Assembly (NCBI RefSeq): GCF_010868145.1
Contig: NZ_JAAGUY010000005.1
Span: forward strand, 186,001-250,000
Length of the DNA: 64,000 nt
Reading direction: 5' to 3'
From: Nocardia cyriacigeorgica
Lineage (GTDB): Bacteria > Actinomycetota > Actinomycetes > Mycobacteriales > Mycobacteriaceae
A program made the translations under genes and the position numbers. The notes under the pieces are model-generated. The model had not been told where the DNA came from. It made no database searches and was given only the letters and a program-made list of their open reading frames with translations. This document shows, one piece after another, positions 48,124 to 57,818 of the stretch. The number at the start of each line of letters is the position of its first letter. Within the stretch, counting starts at the first letter, position 1.

Positions 48124-50409
48124 ATGACCGGTACCGACTCTTTGGCCGACTGGCTCGGCGCCCGCGGCGATGCCGAGCTGGTTGCGCTGCTCGAGCTGCG
48201 ACCCGATCTTGCGGTGCCGCTGCCGTCGTCGATGACGGTGCTCGCCGCCCGCGCCGAACAGCGCGCCTCGGTGCTGCGCTCCGCCGACGACCTCGACACC
48301 CTCGAATTCGCCATCGTGGAAATCCTCGCCGTGCGAGCAGCGTCGGCGCACGAGCCGTTGACGCGCCGTGAGTTGAAGAAGACGCTGCGCGATCGAGTCA
48401 AGGCTGCCCCGGTCGACGCCGCGGTGAAGCGTTTGACCGATCGTGCGCTGGTCTGGCTCGACGGCGACGCGCTACGTCTGGTTCCGACCGCCGCGGAAGC
48501 GCTTCCGTGGCCGATGGGCAGCACCACCGAGCTGCCGGATGCGCTCACCGAGCCGGAAGTAGCGGCCGAGCTGGCCGAGATCTCCCTCACCGAACGGGCT
48601 TTGCTGGACAAACTGGCCGCGACCGGCCCGCGCGGGCGCACCAAAGATGCCGCACCCGGCACGCCCGCCGATCGACCGGTGCAGCAACTGCTGAGCCGGC
48701 GGCTGCTACGTCCGCTGGACGAGGAGACCGTCGAGCTACCCCTCACCGTCGCCCAGGTGCTGCGCGGCGAACCCGTCACCGATCCGCACGCACTCACCCC
48801 ACCGCAACCGACCACCTCCGGATATTCCCCGGCCGAGGTGAACGCAGTGGCCGCCGGCGAGGTCGGCGAACTGCTGCGCCATTGTGCGAGTGTGTTGGAA
48901 GTCCTCGGACAGGCACCCGCGCCTGCCCTGCGGGCGGGTGGGCTCGGCGTGCGGGAGACTCGGCGGATCGCCAAGCACGCGGGCACCGACGAACAGCGCA
49001 CCGGTCTGCTGATCGAGCTGCTGTCCGGTGCCAAGCTGATCGATCGTGGTCTGCCGGACCCGCCACCCGATGTCGACAGCACCGACGACTTCTGGGCACC
49101 CACCCCTGCCGCGGACTCCTGGCTGGAAGCTCCGCCGGCCCGGCGCTGGGTAACGCTGGCGCAGGCCTGGCTGGAATCGGATCGGGTGCCGTGGATGATC
49201 GGCATGCGCGATGCCAACGACAAACCCCTTGCGGCCCTCACGCATGAGCTGCGCACCCCGCACGCCATGCGCGACCGGCGGGCGATGCTGCTTGCACTGG
49301 CCGAACAGCAGGCAGGCACCGCGCTCGAACCGGCCGACGCCGCGCGGATGCTGGCCTGGCGAGCCCCACGCTGGCGCAGGCATTTCCGGGTCGAAGCGGT
49401 AGAACGCACCTATGCGGAAGCGGCGGCGCTCGGCGTCATCGGCCGCGGCGCGCTGAGCGCTCCGGGGCGGGCGTTGCTTGCCGAGGAGCCGAACAGCGTC
49501 AGCGAGGCCGAGGCGGCCATGGAGCAGGCGCTGCCGGATCCGGTGGATCATGTGCTGGTACAGGCGGATCTGACGGTCATCGCACCCGGTCCGCTGACCG
49601 CGGAGTTGCAGAGCCGGATCGCGCTCGTCGCCGATGTCGAATCGGCGGGCGCCGCCACCGTCTACCGGATCAGCGAGACATCGGTGCGGCGGGCGCTCGA
49701 CGCCGGACTCACCGCCGCCGAATTGCATGCGCTGTTCGCCCGCCATTCGCGCACCCCGATACCGCAGGCGCTGACCTATCTGATCGATGATGTGGCGCGA
49801 CGGCACGGCCAGCTACGGGCCGGGATGGCGCAGTCGTTCGTGCGCAGTGACGATCCGGCGCTGCTGACCCAGGTCCTCACCGCTCCGGTCGCGGCCGAAC
49901 TGGCCTTGCGCGCGATCGCACCGACGGTCGCGATCTCGCAGGCCCCGCTGGGCGAGCTGCTCGATCGGCTGCGTGCGGCGGGTTTCGCACCGGCCGGGGA
50001 GGATTCGGCAGGCGTGATCGTGGATTTGCGGCGGCGCGGCGCCCGGATCGCGGTCCGGCCGAACGCCAGACACGCGTATCGGCCGGTGCCGCCGAGCACC
50101 GAGCAACTGGAACTGCTGGTGCGGGAACTGCGGGCCGGTGAGCGGGCGGCCAGCGCCCGGTCGGCGCAGGCGGTGCGCACCGACGGCACCCGCACCGGAA
50201 CCGCCGCGACGCTCGCGCTGCTGCAATTGGCAGCGCGCGGGCGCCGGGCGGTGAATATCGGTTACGTCGACGCGCAGGGCACGGCCATCCAACGGGTGGT
50301 GGAACCGCTGCGCATCGGCAACGGTCAGCTCGACGCGGTGGATCCGGTGACCGGCGCGGTCCGGCATTTCACTTTGCACCGGATCGCGTCGGTCGCCCTG
50401 CTGGAATAG
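48124..50409 (+). CDS. XPB/Ssl2-associated helicase-domain protein (Rv0862c type)
   Basis: A 761-residue protein without Walker motifs. The N-terminal half is a string of winged-helix-like modules ([56 protein letters not shown]). The C-terminal half contains the conserved helicase-associated block [58 protein letters not shown] and a final strand region ([23 protein letters not shown]). The family is encoded beside XPB in actinobacteria and probably works with it in DNA repair or remodelling. Start ATG 48124, leaderless. Confidence 0.85.
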   Translation: MTGTDSLADWLGARGDAELVALLELRPDLAVPLPSSMTVLAARAEQRASVLRSADDLDTLEFAIVEILAVRAASAHEPLTRRELKKTLRDRVKAAPVDAAVKRLTDRALVWLDGDALRLVPTAAEALPWPMGSTTELPDALTEPEVAAELAEISLTERALLDKLAATGPRGRTKDAAPGTPADRPVQQLLSRRLLRPLDEETVELPLTVAQVLRGEPVTDPHALTPPQPTTSGYSPAEVNAVAAGEVGELLRHCASVLEVLGQAPAPALRAGGLGVRETRRIAKHAGTDEQRTGLLIELLSGAKLIDRGLPDPPPDVDSTDDFWAPTPAADSWLEAPPARRWVTLAQAWLESDRVPWMIGMRDANDKPLAALTHELRTPHAMRDRRAMLLALAEQQAGTALEPADAARMLAWRAPRWRRHFRVEAVERTYAEAAALGVIGRGALSAPGRALLAEEPNSVSEAEAAMEQALPDPVDHVLVQADLTVIAPGPLTAELQSRIALVADVESAGAATVYRISETSVRRALDAGLTAAELHALFARHSRTPIPQALTYLIDDVARRHGQLRAGMAQSFVRSDDPALLTQVLTAPVAAELALRAIAPTVAISQAPLGELLDRLRAAGFAPAGEDSAGVIVDLRRRGARIAVRPNARHAYRPVPPSTEQLELLVRELRAGERAASARSAQAVRTDGTRTGTAATLALLQLAARGRRAVNIGYVDAQGTAIQRVVEPLRIGNGQLDAVDPVTGAVRHFTLHRIASVALLE

Positions 50410-50433
50410 CAGCCCTGCGGGAACAGGCGCTGA

Positions 50434-50961
50434 TCAGGCCTTGGGATCGCCGAGGCAGAAGGTGGTCTTGGGATCGGCCACCGTGATGAACTTATTGGCC
50501 TCGGCGCCGCACAGCAGCTCATCGGCCTGCCCATCGATCCGCTGGATCACCCGGAAGCTGGCGTCGGTAGAAGCGCAGTCGGCGAAGCTATAGCCGGAGA
50601 GCATGCTGTCCGCGTAGCAGCTGTCCTGCTTGAAATTGGGCGCCAGGCACAGGAACGCGGTGGTCCCGCCGTTGAGGGTTTCCTCGTAGGAGGTGTAATC
50701 CTCCGCGCATTCAGTCTTGGTCTCGTGGGTCTGGACCACCTTGTAGACGGCCTTCTCCGATGAGCAGTCGACCGGCTCGGTCTCGGAATCGACCGCCGAG
50801 CTGCTGATGACGTTGATGCATTCGCCGACCTCGGACTTCGCCGTGTCGGACTTGCCCGCGTCTTCGAACATCGAACATCCGGTCACCGCAACCGCCAGCG
50901 CGACCGCTGCGACGAAGGCGAGCATGATGCGCGCCAGCAGCCGCGTTCCTGGGAACTTCAC
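50434..50961 (-). CDS. Cysteine-rich lipoprotein
   Basis: A 175-residue exported lipoprotein. Signal helix IMLAFVAAVALAVAVTGCS with lipidated Cys29. The mature part carries eight further cysteines in pairs (VGECINV, VDCSSEK, TECAEDY, AFLCLAP, DSCYADS, FADCAST, ELLCGAE, FCLGD), suggesting four disulphides. It resembles LppU-type actinobacterial lipoproteins. GTG 50961 follows AGAGAGG. Function unknown. Confidence 0.82.
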   Translation of the reverse strand: MKFPGTRLLARIMLAFVAAVALAVAVTGCSMFEDAGKSDTAKSEVGECINVISSSAVDSETEPVDCSSEKAVYKVVQTHETKTECAEDYTSYEETLNGGTTAFLCLAPNFKQDSCYADSMLSGYSFADCASTDASFRVIQRIDGQADELLCGAEANKFITVADPKTTFCLGDPKA

Positions 50962-51066
50962 GTGAAAACCTCTCTCACCGAAGCGTTCACTGAATCATGA
51001 ACGCGCGGGTGAGGATACCCGCACGATCATCACGGCCGCATCTGGTCGGAGTGCGGAGCCCGCTCG

Positions 51067-51153
51067 TCAGTAGATGCTGGACATGCCGAGCATGGACAGC
51101 GCGAGAATGCTCGGGAGCAGTCGACCGAGCATCTGGAAACCGAAATAATTCAT
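51067..51153 (-). CDS. Unannotated 28-residue hydrophobic peptide
   Basis: A short frame encoding MNYFGFQMLGRLLPSILALS followed by MLGMSSIY. One hydrophobic helix spans residues 9-24. The ATG at 51153 is preceded by GTGGAAGG, 9-10 nt upstream, a respectable ribosome-binding site. A palindrome TGGACGTACGTCCA lies 32-45 nt upstream of the ATG, next to a TTGGAC box that could be a -35, the same layout seen before the ceramidase gene. A small membrane peptide is plausible; too short to compare with families by eye. Confidence 0.5.
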   Translation of the reverse strand: MNYFGFQMLGRLLPSILALSMLGMSSIY

Positions 51154-51184
51154 CGATAGTGCCTTCCACATTCCGCCCACATGA

Positions 51185-51198
51185 TGGACGTACGTCCA
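51185..51198. promoter_or_regulatory. 14-bp perfect palindrome, second TetR-type site
   Basis: TGGACGTACGTCCA shares TGGACG-NN-CGTCCA with the 37560-37575 palindrome. It sits in the promoter region of the 28-residue peptide on the minus strand. Confidence 0.65.
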
Positions 51199-51352
51199 GT
51201 CCAAGCACTCTGTCGGTGCCGGACGGCGCGTTGTTACGCCCCATGAGTATGGCCGCCGACGGCTGACACCGCGACCCCTACGTTCAGCGGCCCTGAGCTC
51301 AATATTCCTGCCCGGCAGTGACTCTGATCACAACATGGCGCCTATGCGACGT

Positions 51353-52759
51353 TCACACCCTGAGGTCACCGGGGTACAAGTACTCGTCCGCGGGCGGGGC
51401 GGCCTGATCGAGCCACGCGGCGAAGAATCCGGTCAGATCGGTCGCTGATGTGGACTGGATGAAATCACGGAACTGCGGCATCGAGGCATTGCCGTAGGCG
51501 TTGGCGGTGACGAACTCGCGGATCGCGGCGAAGAAGACATCGTCGCCGAGCTGCTTGCGCAGTGCATGCAGGAACAGCGGGCCTCGGTAGTAGACGGAGG
51601 TGAATTCGTTTCCGGCGCCAGGGTTTTGCAGCGGAATGTCCCAGAAGTGCGGCATGGTCGCGCCTTCCCGCACGGTCTCGCGGTATAGCGCGTCGACGTC
51701 GACGCCCTCCATCCGCTCCGGCCACAGATAGTCGGCGGTGTAGCTGGCGAAGCATTCGTTGAGGCAGATATCGGCCCAGCTGTACACCGACACCGAATCG
51801 CCCCACCACTGATGAGCGATCTCGTGCACCACGGTCTGCAGATCGGTCCACGGCGCGTAGATCGGGCGGGTCTGGGTTTCCAGCGAGAAATTCAGATCGG
51901 CGTCGACGTAGATACCGCCGGAGGTATCGAACGGATATGGGCCGTACAGGGATTCGGTGAAGTCGAGGATCTCCGGAAGGCGCTGCTCGTGCTCGAGATT
52001 GTCCGCCGCACCGGGGGCGAAGGCGCTGAGCAACGGCGTGCCGTTGGCACGGTGCTGCTCGAGGTAGGTGAATTTGTCGATGGCGATGGTGGTCAGGTAA
52101 CCGAGAATGGGTTGGCGCGATTCCCAGCTCACCGTGCGCGAACCGTCGCGCACCTCGTCACGGGTACGCACACCGTTGGACACGACCTCCCATTCGGCGG
52201 GCACCGTGGCATGCACGGTAAAGGTCGCCTTGTCGCGCGGGGTGTCATTGAGCGGGTACCAGGTGGTGGCAGAATGCGGCTCACCGACGACGAACGCACC
52301 TCCGCTGGGCGCGAAGGTCCAGCCCTCACCCTTGGCATCCACCGCGGGTCCCGCGTAGTCGACGGTCACGGTGAACGGCAATCCCGGCAGCAGCGGCAGC
52401 AGCGGCCGAACAGTCAGTTCGTGCTCGCCGTTGCGATCGAAGCCCGCGGGCATATTGTTCACCGAGACCCGCTGCACCGGCGGCCCGGCGAAGTCCAGGT
52501 TGAACGAGGTGAGAGCCTGGGTGGCGGTGGCGTCGATCCGGGTGGACCCGGTCAGCTGCCTGGCCGCAGGCTCATAGCCGATGCCGACCTCGTAATGACG
52601 CACGTCGTATCCGCCGTTGCCGTCCAACGGGTAATACGGATCGCCGAGTCCCGGCGCACCGGCCAGCGGGTCGTTCGCCGACTGGGCACCCGCCGGACCC
52701 GCGAATCCGAGCAGCAGCACGGCCGCAACCGCGACAGTTGAGAAGCCGGACAACCTCAT
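51353..52759 (-). CDS. Secreted M1-family zinc aminopeptidase
   Basis: A 468-residue exported metallopeptidase. Signal peptide VAVAAVLLLGFAGPAGAQS is cleaved near residue 25. The M1 N-terminal beta saddle (YDVRHYEVGIGYEPAARQLTGSTRIDATA) precedes the thermolysin-like domain with HEIAHQWWG (H312, E313, H316) and third ligand E335 (NECFA), the spacing of 18 residues being canonical. The usual GAMEN exopeptidase motif is changed to FSLETQ, with the glutamate kept. It lacks the large C-terminal helical domain of PepN and belongs to the short secreted group. The start at 52759 is the ATG nearest the signal peptide; earlier starts add a basic extension. Confidence 0.9.
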   Translation of the reverse strand: MRLSGFSTVAVAAVLLLGFAGPAGAQSANDPLAGAPGLGDPYYPLDGNGGYDVRHYEVGIGYEPAARQLTGSTRIDATATQALTSFNLDFAGPPVQRVSVNNMPAGFDRNGEHELTVRPLLPLLPGLPFTVTVDYAGPAVDAKGEGWTFAPSGGAFVVGEPHSATTWYPLNDTPRDKATFTVHATVPAEWEVVSNGVRTRDEVRDGSRTVSWESRQPILGYLTTIAIDKFTYLEQHRANGTPLLSAFAPGAADNLEHEQRLPEILDFTESLYGPYPFDTSGGIYVDADLNFSLETQTRPIYAPWTDLQTVVHEIAHQWWGDSVSVYSWADICLNECFASYTADYLWPERMEGVDVDALYRETVREGATMPHFWDIPLQNPGAGNEFTSVYYRGPLFLHALRKQLGDDVFFAAIREFVTANAYGNASMPQFRDFIQSTSATDLTGFFAAWLDQAAPPADEYLYPGDLRV

Positions 52760-52832
52760 ACGAACCCAACCCCTCGTTCGACACCGCATCATCCGGTTCG
52801 CGCGCACCGGCCCCCGATGGATGGTAGTCGCC

Positions 52833-52928
52833 TCAGCCGGCGCGCCTGCTCAACGCCACCGACGCGCCGAGTCCGATGATCACCACGCCACCCGTCTGGT
52901 CGACCGCTTCCAGCCGCCGCGGCGAGCG
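52833..52928 (-). pseudogene. Possible remnant of a LysE/RhtB exporter C-terminus
   Basis: A 31-codon stretch, RSPRRLEAVDQTGG followed by VVIIGLGASVALSRRAG and a stop, looks like the final transmembrane helix of LysE/RhtB proteins (…G-V-V-L-I-G-L-G-…-A-L-…-R-R). Upstream codons in frame show no further similarity. It lies in the 248-bp gap between DUF3239 and the M1 peptidase gene. A chance match cannot be excluded. Confidence 0.35.
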
Positions 52929-53007
52929 CGAACCATGCCGCACCACGGGCACCGACTTCAGCCGATCGGCAACCGGATCATCACTCGGTCCAGGGTCGGC
53001 GCCTGGT

Positions 53008-53676
53008 TCACGATCCGAGATCGCCGGGTAGCTGCTGCGGATCCAGCAGCAGCCGTTTCGCAGAGCTGCGGCGCACCTTGTCGGCGAGGGCGAGATTGTC
53101 CGACAGCAGCCGCCACTCCACCTCGCTGATGGCGGCGCGGGCGCGTTCGATGACGTTGCCGTCCCTGGTACCCCACGCGATGGGCATGGCGTTGACCGTC
53201 TGACGCAGCTCACCGACCGCGCGCGAGGCGTGATCACCGCGGACCGCGACCGACGGCACCCGCTCGCCCGCTTTCGCCTCGTGACCAGGCAGCGCCCGCA
53301 CCTTGCGGACCACAAGGGCGTAACGGGTTTCGGTGGTCTCCGGACGGCCGATATTCACCAGCGCGAGCAGCACCATCCCGCTCGGATAGGTGTGCGAGAC
53401 GACGGCGGGGACCAGCTCACCTTCGGCATACAGCCGGTCGATGCGGGAACGGCGCGGTGCCCACAGCGCCACCCAGAGTGCGGTCACCGCACCCAGCGCC
53501 GAGGCCACCGCCAGCAGGTAGGACCAGGGGTGGTTCAGCCACACCAGATAGGCCGTGACCGCCGCCGCGATCGCGGCGGCGACCACCGCACTGATGCGCA
53601 ACCGGCGCAGATCGGCGACAACTTCGTTGACCGCATGGGCATGGCTGCGGTCAACCACGAATTCGAAGCGTCGCAC
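53008..53676 (-). CDS. DUF3239 membrane protein
   Basis: A 222-residue protein with two adjacent transmembrane helices (ISAVVAAAIAAAVTAYLVWL and LLAVASALGAVTALWVALW, about residues 28-72). A cytoplasmic domain follows with YAEGELVPAVVSHTYPSGMVLLALVNIG, resembling the actinobacterial DUF3239 family. GTG start at 53676. It lies 40 bases downstream of the XPB helicase gene on the same strand and is probably co-transcribed. Function unknown. Confidence 0.8.
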   Translation of the reverse strand: MRRFEFVVDRSHAHAVNEVVADLRRLRISAVVAAAIAAAVTAYLVWLNHPWSYLLAVASALGAVTALWVALWAPRRSRIDRLYAEGELVPAVVSHTYPSGMVLLALVNIGRPETTETRYALVVRKVRALPGHEAKAGERVPSVAVRGDHASRAVGELRQTVNAMPIAWGTRDGNVIERARAAISEVEWRLLSDNLALADKVRRSSAKRLLLDPQQLPGDLGS

Positions 53677-53716
53677 GTCTCATTCCTAGCACACGTTGTG
53701 GAGGTATTGCCTCCAC

Positions 53717-55375
53717 TTATCCGATGGCCGGTCCCAGCAAGTCGTCAGCATCTGTAATGCGATAGGCATACCCCTGTTCGGCCAGGAAACGCTGACGATG
53801 GGCCGCGTACTCCGCATCGAGCGTGTCGCGGGCGACCACCGAATAGAAGTGCGCCTGACCCCCATCCTGCTTCGGACGCAACAGCCTGCCGAGACGCTGC
53901 GCCTCCTCCTGCCTGGATCCGAACGTACCCGAAACCTGCACCGCGACCGATGCTTCGGGGAGGTCGATGGAGAAGTTCGCCACCTTGCTCACCACCAGAA
54001 CGGGGATCTCACCGCGACGGAAGGCGTCGAAAAGCGCTTCGCGCTCTTTATTTCTCGTCGACCCCTGGATGATCGGCGCGTCAAGCGCGGTACCCAGCTC
54101 TTCCAACTGCTCCAGATAGGCGCCGATCACCAGGGTGGGAGCGTCTTTGTGCTTGGCCAGAATGGATTCGACGACGGCGATCTTGGTGTGTGCGGTGGAG
54201 CAGAGCTTGTAGCGCTCCTCGGGCTCGGCGGTGGCGTAGGCCATCCGCTCCGCATCGGTGAGCGTCACCCTGACCTCGATGCAGTCGGCGGGCGCGATCC
54301 AGCCCTGGGCCTCGATGTCCTTCCAGGGCGCGTCATAGCGTTTCGGCCCGATCAGGGAGAACACGTCGCCCTCGCGGCCGTCTTCACGCACAAGGGTGGC
54401 GGTGAGGCCGAGACGTCGGCGGGATTGAAGATCGGCCGTCATCCGGAACACGGGTGCGGGCAGCAAATGGACCTCGTCGTAGATGACCAGGCCCCAATCG
54501 CGGCTATCGAACAGCTCGAGGTGCTTGTATTCGCCCTTGGTGCGACGGGTGATGACCTGATAGGTGGCGATGGTGACGGGGCGGATCTCCTTGCGCTCAC
54601 CGGAGTATTCACCGATCTCGTCCTCGGTGAGCGAGGTGCGCGCCAGCAGCTCGCGCCGCCACTGCCGTCCGGCGACGGTATTGGTGACCAGGATCAGGGT
54701 GGTCGCCTTCGCCCGCGCCATGGCCGCCGCGCCGACCATCGTCTTACCCGCCCCACACGGCAACACCACCACACCGGAGCCACCCGCCCAGAACGAATCG
54801 GCGGCCATTTCCTGATAGTCGCGCAGATGCCACGCGCCGCCGGTGTAGTCGAGGTCGATCGGATGTGCTTCACCGTCGACGTAGCCGGCCAGGTCCTCGG
54901 CGGGCCAGCCGATCTTCAGCAACATCTGCTTGATGTGACCGCGTTCGGACGGATGCACGATCACCACGTCGTCGTCGAGGCGTTCCCCGAGCATCGGCGC
55001 GATCTTCTTGTGCCGGAGCACCTCCTCGAGCACGGCCCGATCCAGGCTCACCAGGGTGAGTCCATGCGCCGGATGCTTCACCAGCTGCAACCGGCCGTAG
55101 CGGGCCATGGTGTCGACGACATCGACCAGCAACGGCTGCGGCACGGCATAGCGGGAGAAGCTGACCAGGGCGTCCACCACCTGCTCGGCGTCGTGGCCCG
55201 CGGCGCGGGCGTTCCACAACGCCAGCGGCGTCACCCGGTAGGTGTGCACATGCTCCGGCGCACGCTCGAGCTCGGCGAACGGCGCAATGGCCTGCCGCGC
55301 CGCGTCGGCCAGTTCGTGATTGACCTCGAGCAACAGCGTTTTGTCACTCTGAACGATTAGTGGACCTTCAGCCAC
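53717..55375 (-). CDS. ercc3: DNA repair helicase XPB
   Basis: A 552-residue superfamily 2 3'-5' DNA helicase of the XPB/ERCC3 type. An N-terminal damage-recognition domain (ERAPEHVHTYRVTPLALWNARAAGHD) leads to RecA1 with Walker A LPCGAGKT (206-212) and the DEVH box (300-303, IYDEVHLLPAPVF). The RED motif follows (LVREDGREGD), then RecA2 with motif VI RQEEAQRLGRLLRPK. Nearly identical in layout to mycobacterial XPB. The GTG at 55375 was chosen because a perfect AGGAGG lies 6 nt upstream and the product then begins as its relatives do; GTG 55426 and ATG 55405 lack this. Confidence 0.95.
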   Translation of the reverse strand: MAEGPLIVQSDKTLLLEVNHELADAARQAIAPFAELERAPEHVHTYRVTPLALWNARAAGHDAEQVVDALVSFSRYAVPQPLLVDVVDTMARYGRLQLVKHPAHGLTLVSLDRAVLEEVLRHKKIAPMLGERLDDDVVIVHPSERGHIKQMLLKIGWPAEDLAGYVDGEAHPIDLDYTGGAWHLRDYQEMAADSFWAGGSGVVVLPCGAGKTMVGAAAMARAKATTLILVTNTVAGRQWRRELLARTSLTEDEIGEYSGERKEIRPVTIATYQVITRRTKGEYKHLELFDSRDWGLVIYDEVHLLPAPVFRMTADLQSRRRLGLTATLVREDGREGDVFSLIGPKRYDAPWKDIEAQGWIAPADCIEVRVTLTDAERMAYATAEPEERYKLCSTAHTKIAVVESILAKHKDAPTLVIGAYLEQLEELGTALDAPIIQGSTRNKEREALFDAFRRGEIPVLVVSKVANFSIDLPEASVAVQVSGTFGSRQEEAQRLGRLLRPKQDGGQAHFYSVVARDTLDAEYAAHRQRFLAEQGYAYRITDADDLLGPAIG

Positions 55376-55529
55376 CGGTGCCTCCTGTGCAGTGCTCCCA
55401 CCCATTGTTCCCGAACCCACCGACACCCACCCGCGACGACGGTACTCCCCTGATCACCGGCGGCGACGGGTCCACCGGTGCCGAACTGGACCGAGACGAA
55501 CGGCCCCGGCCCACGCGAGGATCATCGAC

Positions 55530-56174
55530 ATGATCGAGATGGCGGCGATGACCGGCGTCGCGGCGGCAGCACTCGGCATGGTGCTCACGCCCGGACCCAA
55601 TATGATGTACCTGGTGTCGCGGACCGTGTCACAGGGACGCCGCGCCGGATTGGTGTCGCTGACCGGCGTCGCGGCCGGATTCGGGGTGTACCTGATGGCC
55701 GCGGTCGCGGGCATCACGGCGGTGTTCTCCGTGGTCCCGGGCCTGTACACCGCAATGAGGCTGGCAGGCGCCGGGTATCTGCTGTGGCTGGCCTGGCAGG
55801 CGCTGCGGCCGGGTGGTGTGTCGGTGTTCACTCCGGCGGAGCTGCCCGCCGATCCGACTCGGCGATTGTTCACGATGGGCCTGATCACCAATCTGCTGAA
55901 TCCCAAGATCGCCATCATGTACATGGCGCTGATCCCTCAGTTCGTACATCCGGGGCCCGCACCGGTGTGGTTACAGAGCCTTTGCCTCGGCGCGGTCCAG
56001 ATCGTCGTCGCATTGACGGTGAACACGCTCATCGTGCTGGGTGCGGGGCAGGTAGCCACCTTCTTCACCGCTCGCCCGGCCTGGTTGCGGATGCAGCGCT
56101 ACGTCATGGGGACAGCGCTGGCAGGGATAGCGACCATGGTCGCGACAGATCGCGCGCGGCCGCTGCCGGCCTGA
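55530..56174 (+). CDS. LysE-family translocator
   Basis: A 214-residue exporter with six hydrophobic helices. The family start GMVLTPGPNMMYLVSRTVSQGRRAGLVSLTGVAAGF and the central GLITNLLNPKIAIMYMALIPQFV are classical LysE/RhtB motifs for amino-acid or homoserine export. ATG 55530 has GAGGA at good spacing. It is divergent from XPB and convergent with dapC. Substrate unknown. Confidence 0.92.
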   Translation: MIEMAAMTGVAAAALGMVLTPGPNMMYLVSRTVSQGRRAGLVSLTGVAAGFGVYLMAAVAGITAVFSVVPGLYTAMRLAGAGYLLWLAWQALRPGGVSVFTPAELPADPTRRLFTMGLITNLLNPKIAIMYMALIPQFVHPGPAPVWLQSLCLGAVQIVVALTVNTLIVLGAGQVATFFTARPAWLRMQRYVMGTALAGIATMVATDRARPLPA

Positions 56175-56187
56175 CAAACTGGCCGGT

Positions 56188-57366
56188 TCAGCCGATCGGG
56201 GCGCCAACGCGCAGGCGCCGGATCCCTTCGTTCAACGTCTCCTCCCGCTTGCAGAAGGTGAAGCGCACCAGGTGATTCCACTCGTCGGGATGGTCGGTGA
56301 AGACACTGACCGGCACCGCGGCCACACCGAGGCGGGTGGGCAGTTCGCGGCAGAAGGCCAGACCGTCGGTCGCGCCGAACGGACGGATATCGGCGCAGAC
56401 GAAATAGCCACCGGCGCTGGAATAGACATGAAATCCGGTATCGGCCAGCGCGGCCGACAACCGCAACCGCCTGTCGGACAGCGATTCGCGTAGTGCGGTC
56501 ACCCAGTCCAGTTCTTTGGTCAGCGCGTGCGCAACCGCGGGCTGGAAGGGACCACCGGCCACGAAGGTCATGAACTGTTTGGCGGCGAGCACGCCGTCGA
56601 TCAATTCCGGTGCGGCGCAGACCCATCCGGTCTTCCAGCCGGTGACGCTGAAGGTCTTCGCCGCACTCGACACCACCAGCGTCCGCTCGGCCATACCCGG
56701 CAGGGTGGCGAGGCTGATGTGCTCGCCACCATCGAAGACCAGGTGCTCGTAGACTTCGTCAGCCAACACCAGCAGATCGTGTTCGCAGGCGATCTCGGCG
56801 ATCGCGGTGAGGTCGGCGCGATCGAGCACAGTGCCGGTCGGGTTGTGCGGTGAGTTCACCATGATCATCCGGGTGGCGGGCGTGATCGCGGCGCGCAGGC
56901 TGTCCACATCCAGGACGAAATTGTTACCGTCGGAGACGAGCCGGGCGGTGCGCCGCCGCGCGCCTGCCAGCGCCACCGCAGCGGCATAGGAGTCGTAGTA
57001 CGGCTCGATGAGCACCACCTCCTGCCCCGGCTCGACCAAACCGAGCACCGCGGCGCTGATCGCCTCGGTCGCCCCGACTGTCACCAGGACCTGGGTGTCC
57101 GGGTCGTATTCAGTGCCGTAGCGGCGTGCCCGGTCGGCGGCGATGGCATTACGCAGCACCGGCATGCCGCGCCCCGGCGGGTACTGGTTGAGCCCGTCGG
57201 CGATGGCCTGCCTGGCCACTTCGAGCATGCCCGCCGGACCGTCGGTGTCGGGGAAGCCCTGTCCCAGGTTGATCGCGTCGTGCCGGACGGCGAGTTCGGT
57301 CATCTCGGCGAAGATCGTGGCGCCGAAAGGCCGCAGGCGGGCGACGGTCGGGAGCTGCTGGCGCAT
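56188..57366 (-). CDS. dapC: N-succinyldiaminopimelate aminotransferase DapC
   Basis: A 392-residue fold-type I PLP aminotransferase of the lysine/diaminopimelate pathway. PLP lysine K237 sits in SSAAKTFSVTGWKTGW. Other motifs are NLGQGFPDTDGP, YPPGRGMPVLRNAIAADRARRYG, VNSPHNPTGTV and the arginine in the C-terminal VRFTFCKREETL. It matches the mycobacterial Rv0858c enzyme, which lies near ercc3 there too. ATG 57366 has TAGGCT 6 nt upstream. A related kynurenine or methionine aminotransferase activity is the main alternative. Confidence 0.88.
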   Translation of the reverse strand: MRQQLPTVARLRPFGATIFAEMTELAVRHDAINLGQGFPDTDGPAGMLEVARQAIADGLNQYPPGRGMPVLRNAIAADRARRYGTEYDPDTQVLVTVGATEAISAAVLGLVEPGQEVVLIEPYYDSYAAAVALAGARRRTARLVSDGNNFVLDVDSLRAAITPATRMIMVNSPHNPTGTVLDRADLTAIAEIACEHDLLVLADEVYEHLVFDGGEHISLATLPGMAERTLVVSSAAKTFSVTGWKTGWVCAAPELIDGVLAAKQFMTFVAGGPFQPAVAHALTKELDWVTALRESLSDRRLRLSAALADTGFHVYSSAGGYFVCADIRPFGATDGLAFCRELPTRLGVAAVPVSVFTDHPDEWNHLVRFTFCKREETLNEGIRRLRVGAPIG

Positions 57367-57372
57367 AGCAGG

Positions 57373-57378
57373 AGCCTA
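57373..57378 (-). promoter_or_regulatory. -10 element (TAGGCT) of dapC, leaderless
   Basis: On the minus strand TAGGCT ends 6 nt before the ATG at 57366. Confidence 0.5.
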
Positions 57379-57412
57379 GAGGAGCGCCGATGGCCCTCGA
57401 TTTGCCCACAAA

Positions 57413-57446
57413 TCGCTATCGTTGCCACCAGATAGCGAACAGCTAT
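57413..57446. promoter_or_regulatory. Operator-like cluster of GATAGC/GCTATC half-sites
   Basis: TCGCTATC (57413-57420) and GATAGCGA (57431-57438) form a perfect 8-bp inverted repeat with a 10-bp spacer. A third half-site GCTAT (57442-57446) pairs with ATAGC (57432-57436). The surrounding 57400-57540 is AT-rich compared with the rest of the window. Confidence 0.45.
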
Positions 57447-57562
57447 GTTTCACATTTATTTTCCAGCTTCTACCTGCATGGTTGTGCGTTGTCCCATAGG
57501 CAGCTAGCCTCGCCGTGTTCTATTTCACAGCCCGCATCGCGGGTATCTCGAAAGGGGCGTCT

Positions 57563-57766
57563 ATGGCCTCATACCTCGACCTGATAGCGAATCCGGCCGC
57601 GTCGGAGGTCGCCGGATTCATGTTGGGTCAGCTTCGCGACGTAGCCAACGACCTGATCGCAGGCTTCGGTTCCTCGACCCCCGACTGGGGTCTCGGATCG
57701 TCGACCGGCGACCACAGCACCGGTTCCTCGACCGGTGACTGGTTCACCGGCTCGGCTACGCCGTAG
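57563..57766 (+). CDS. Small hypothetical protein with GSST repeats
   Basis: A 67-residue protein. The first half is amphipathic (ASYLDLIANPAASEVAGFMLGQLRDVANDLIAGF). The last half is a Ser/Gly/Thr/Asp repeat: FGSSTPDWGLGSSTGDHSTGSSTGDWFTGSATP. AAAGGGG lies 8 nt before the ATG at 57563; a GTG at 57515 would add 16 residues. Not recognised; it follows the AT-rich operator-like stretch and is divergent from dapC. Confidence 0.55.
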   Translation: MASYLDLIANPAASEVAGFMLGQLRDVANDLIAGFGSSTPDWGLGSSTGDHSTGSSTGDWFTGSATP

Positions 57767-57818
57767 CGCATGAACCCGTCGGGCCGGCGATGCGCGGCCC
57801 GGCCCGACGGGCGCGCGC

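Noticed and set aside
50987..51244. 85-codon minus-strand frame
   Set aside because: It overlaps the better-supported 28-codon frame in another phase and has no start signal.
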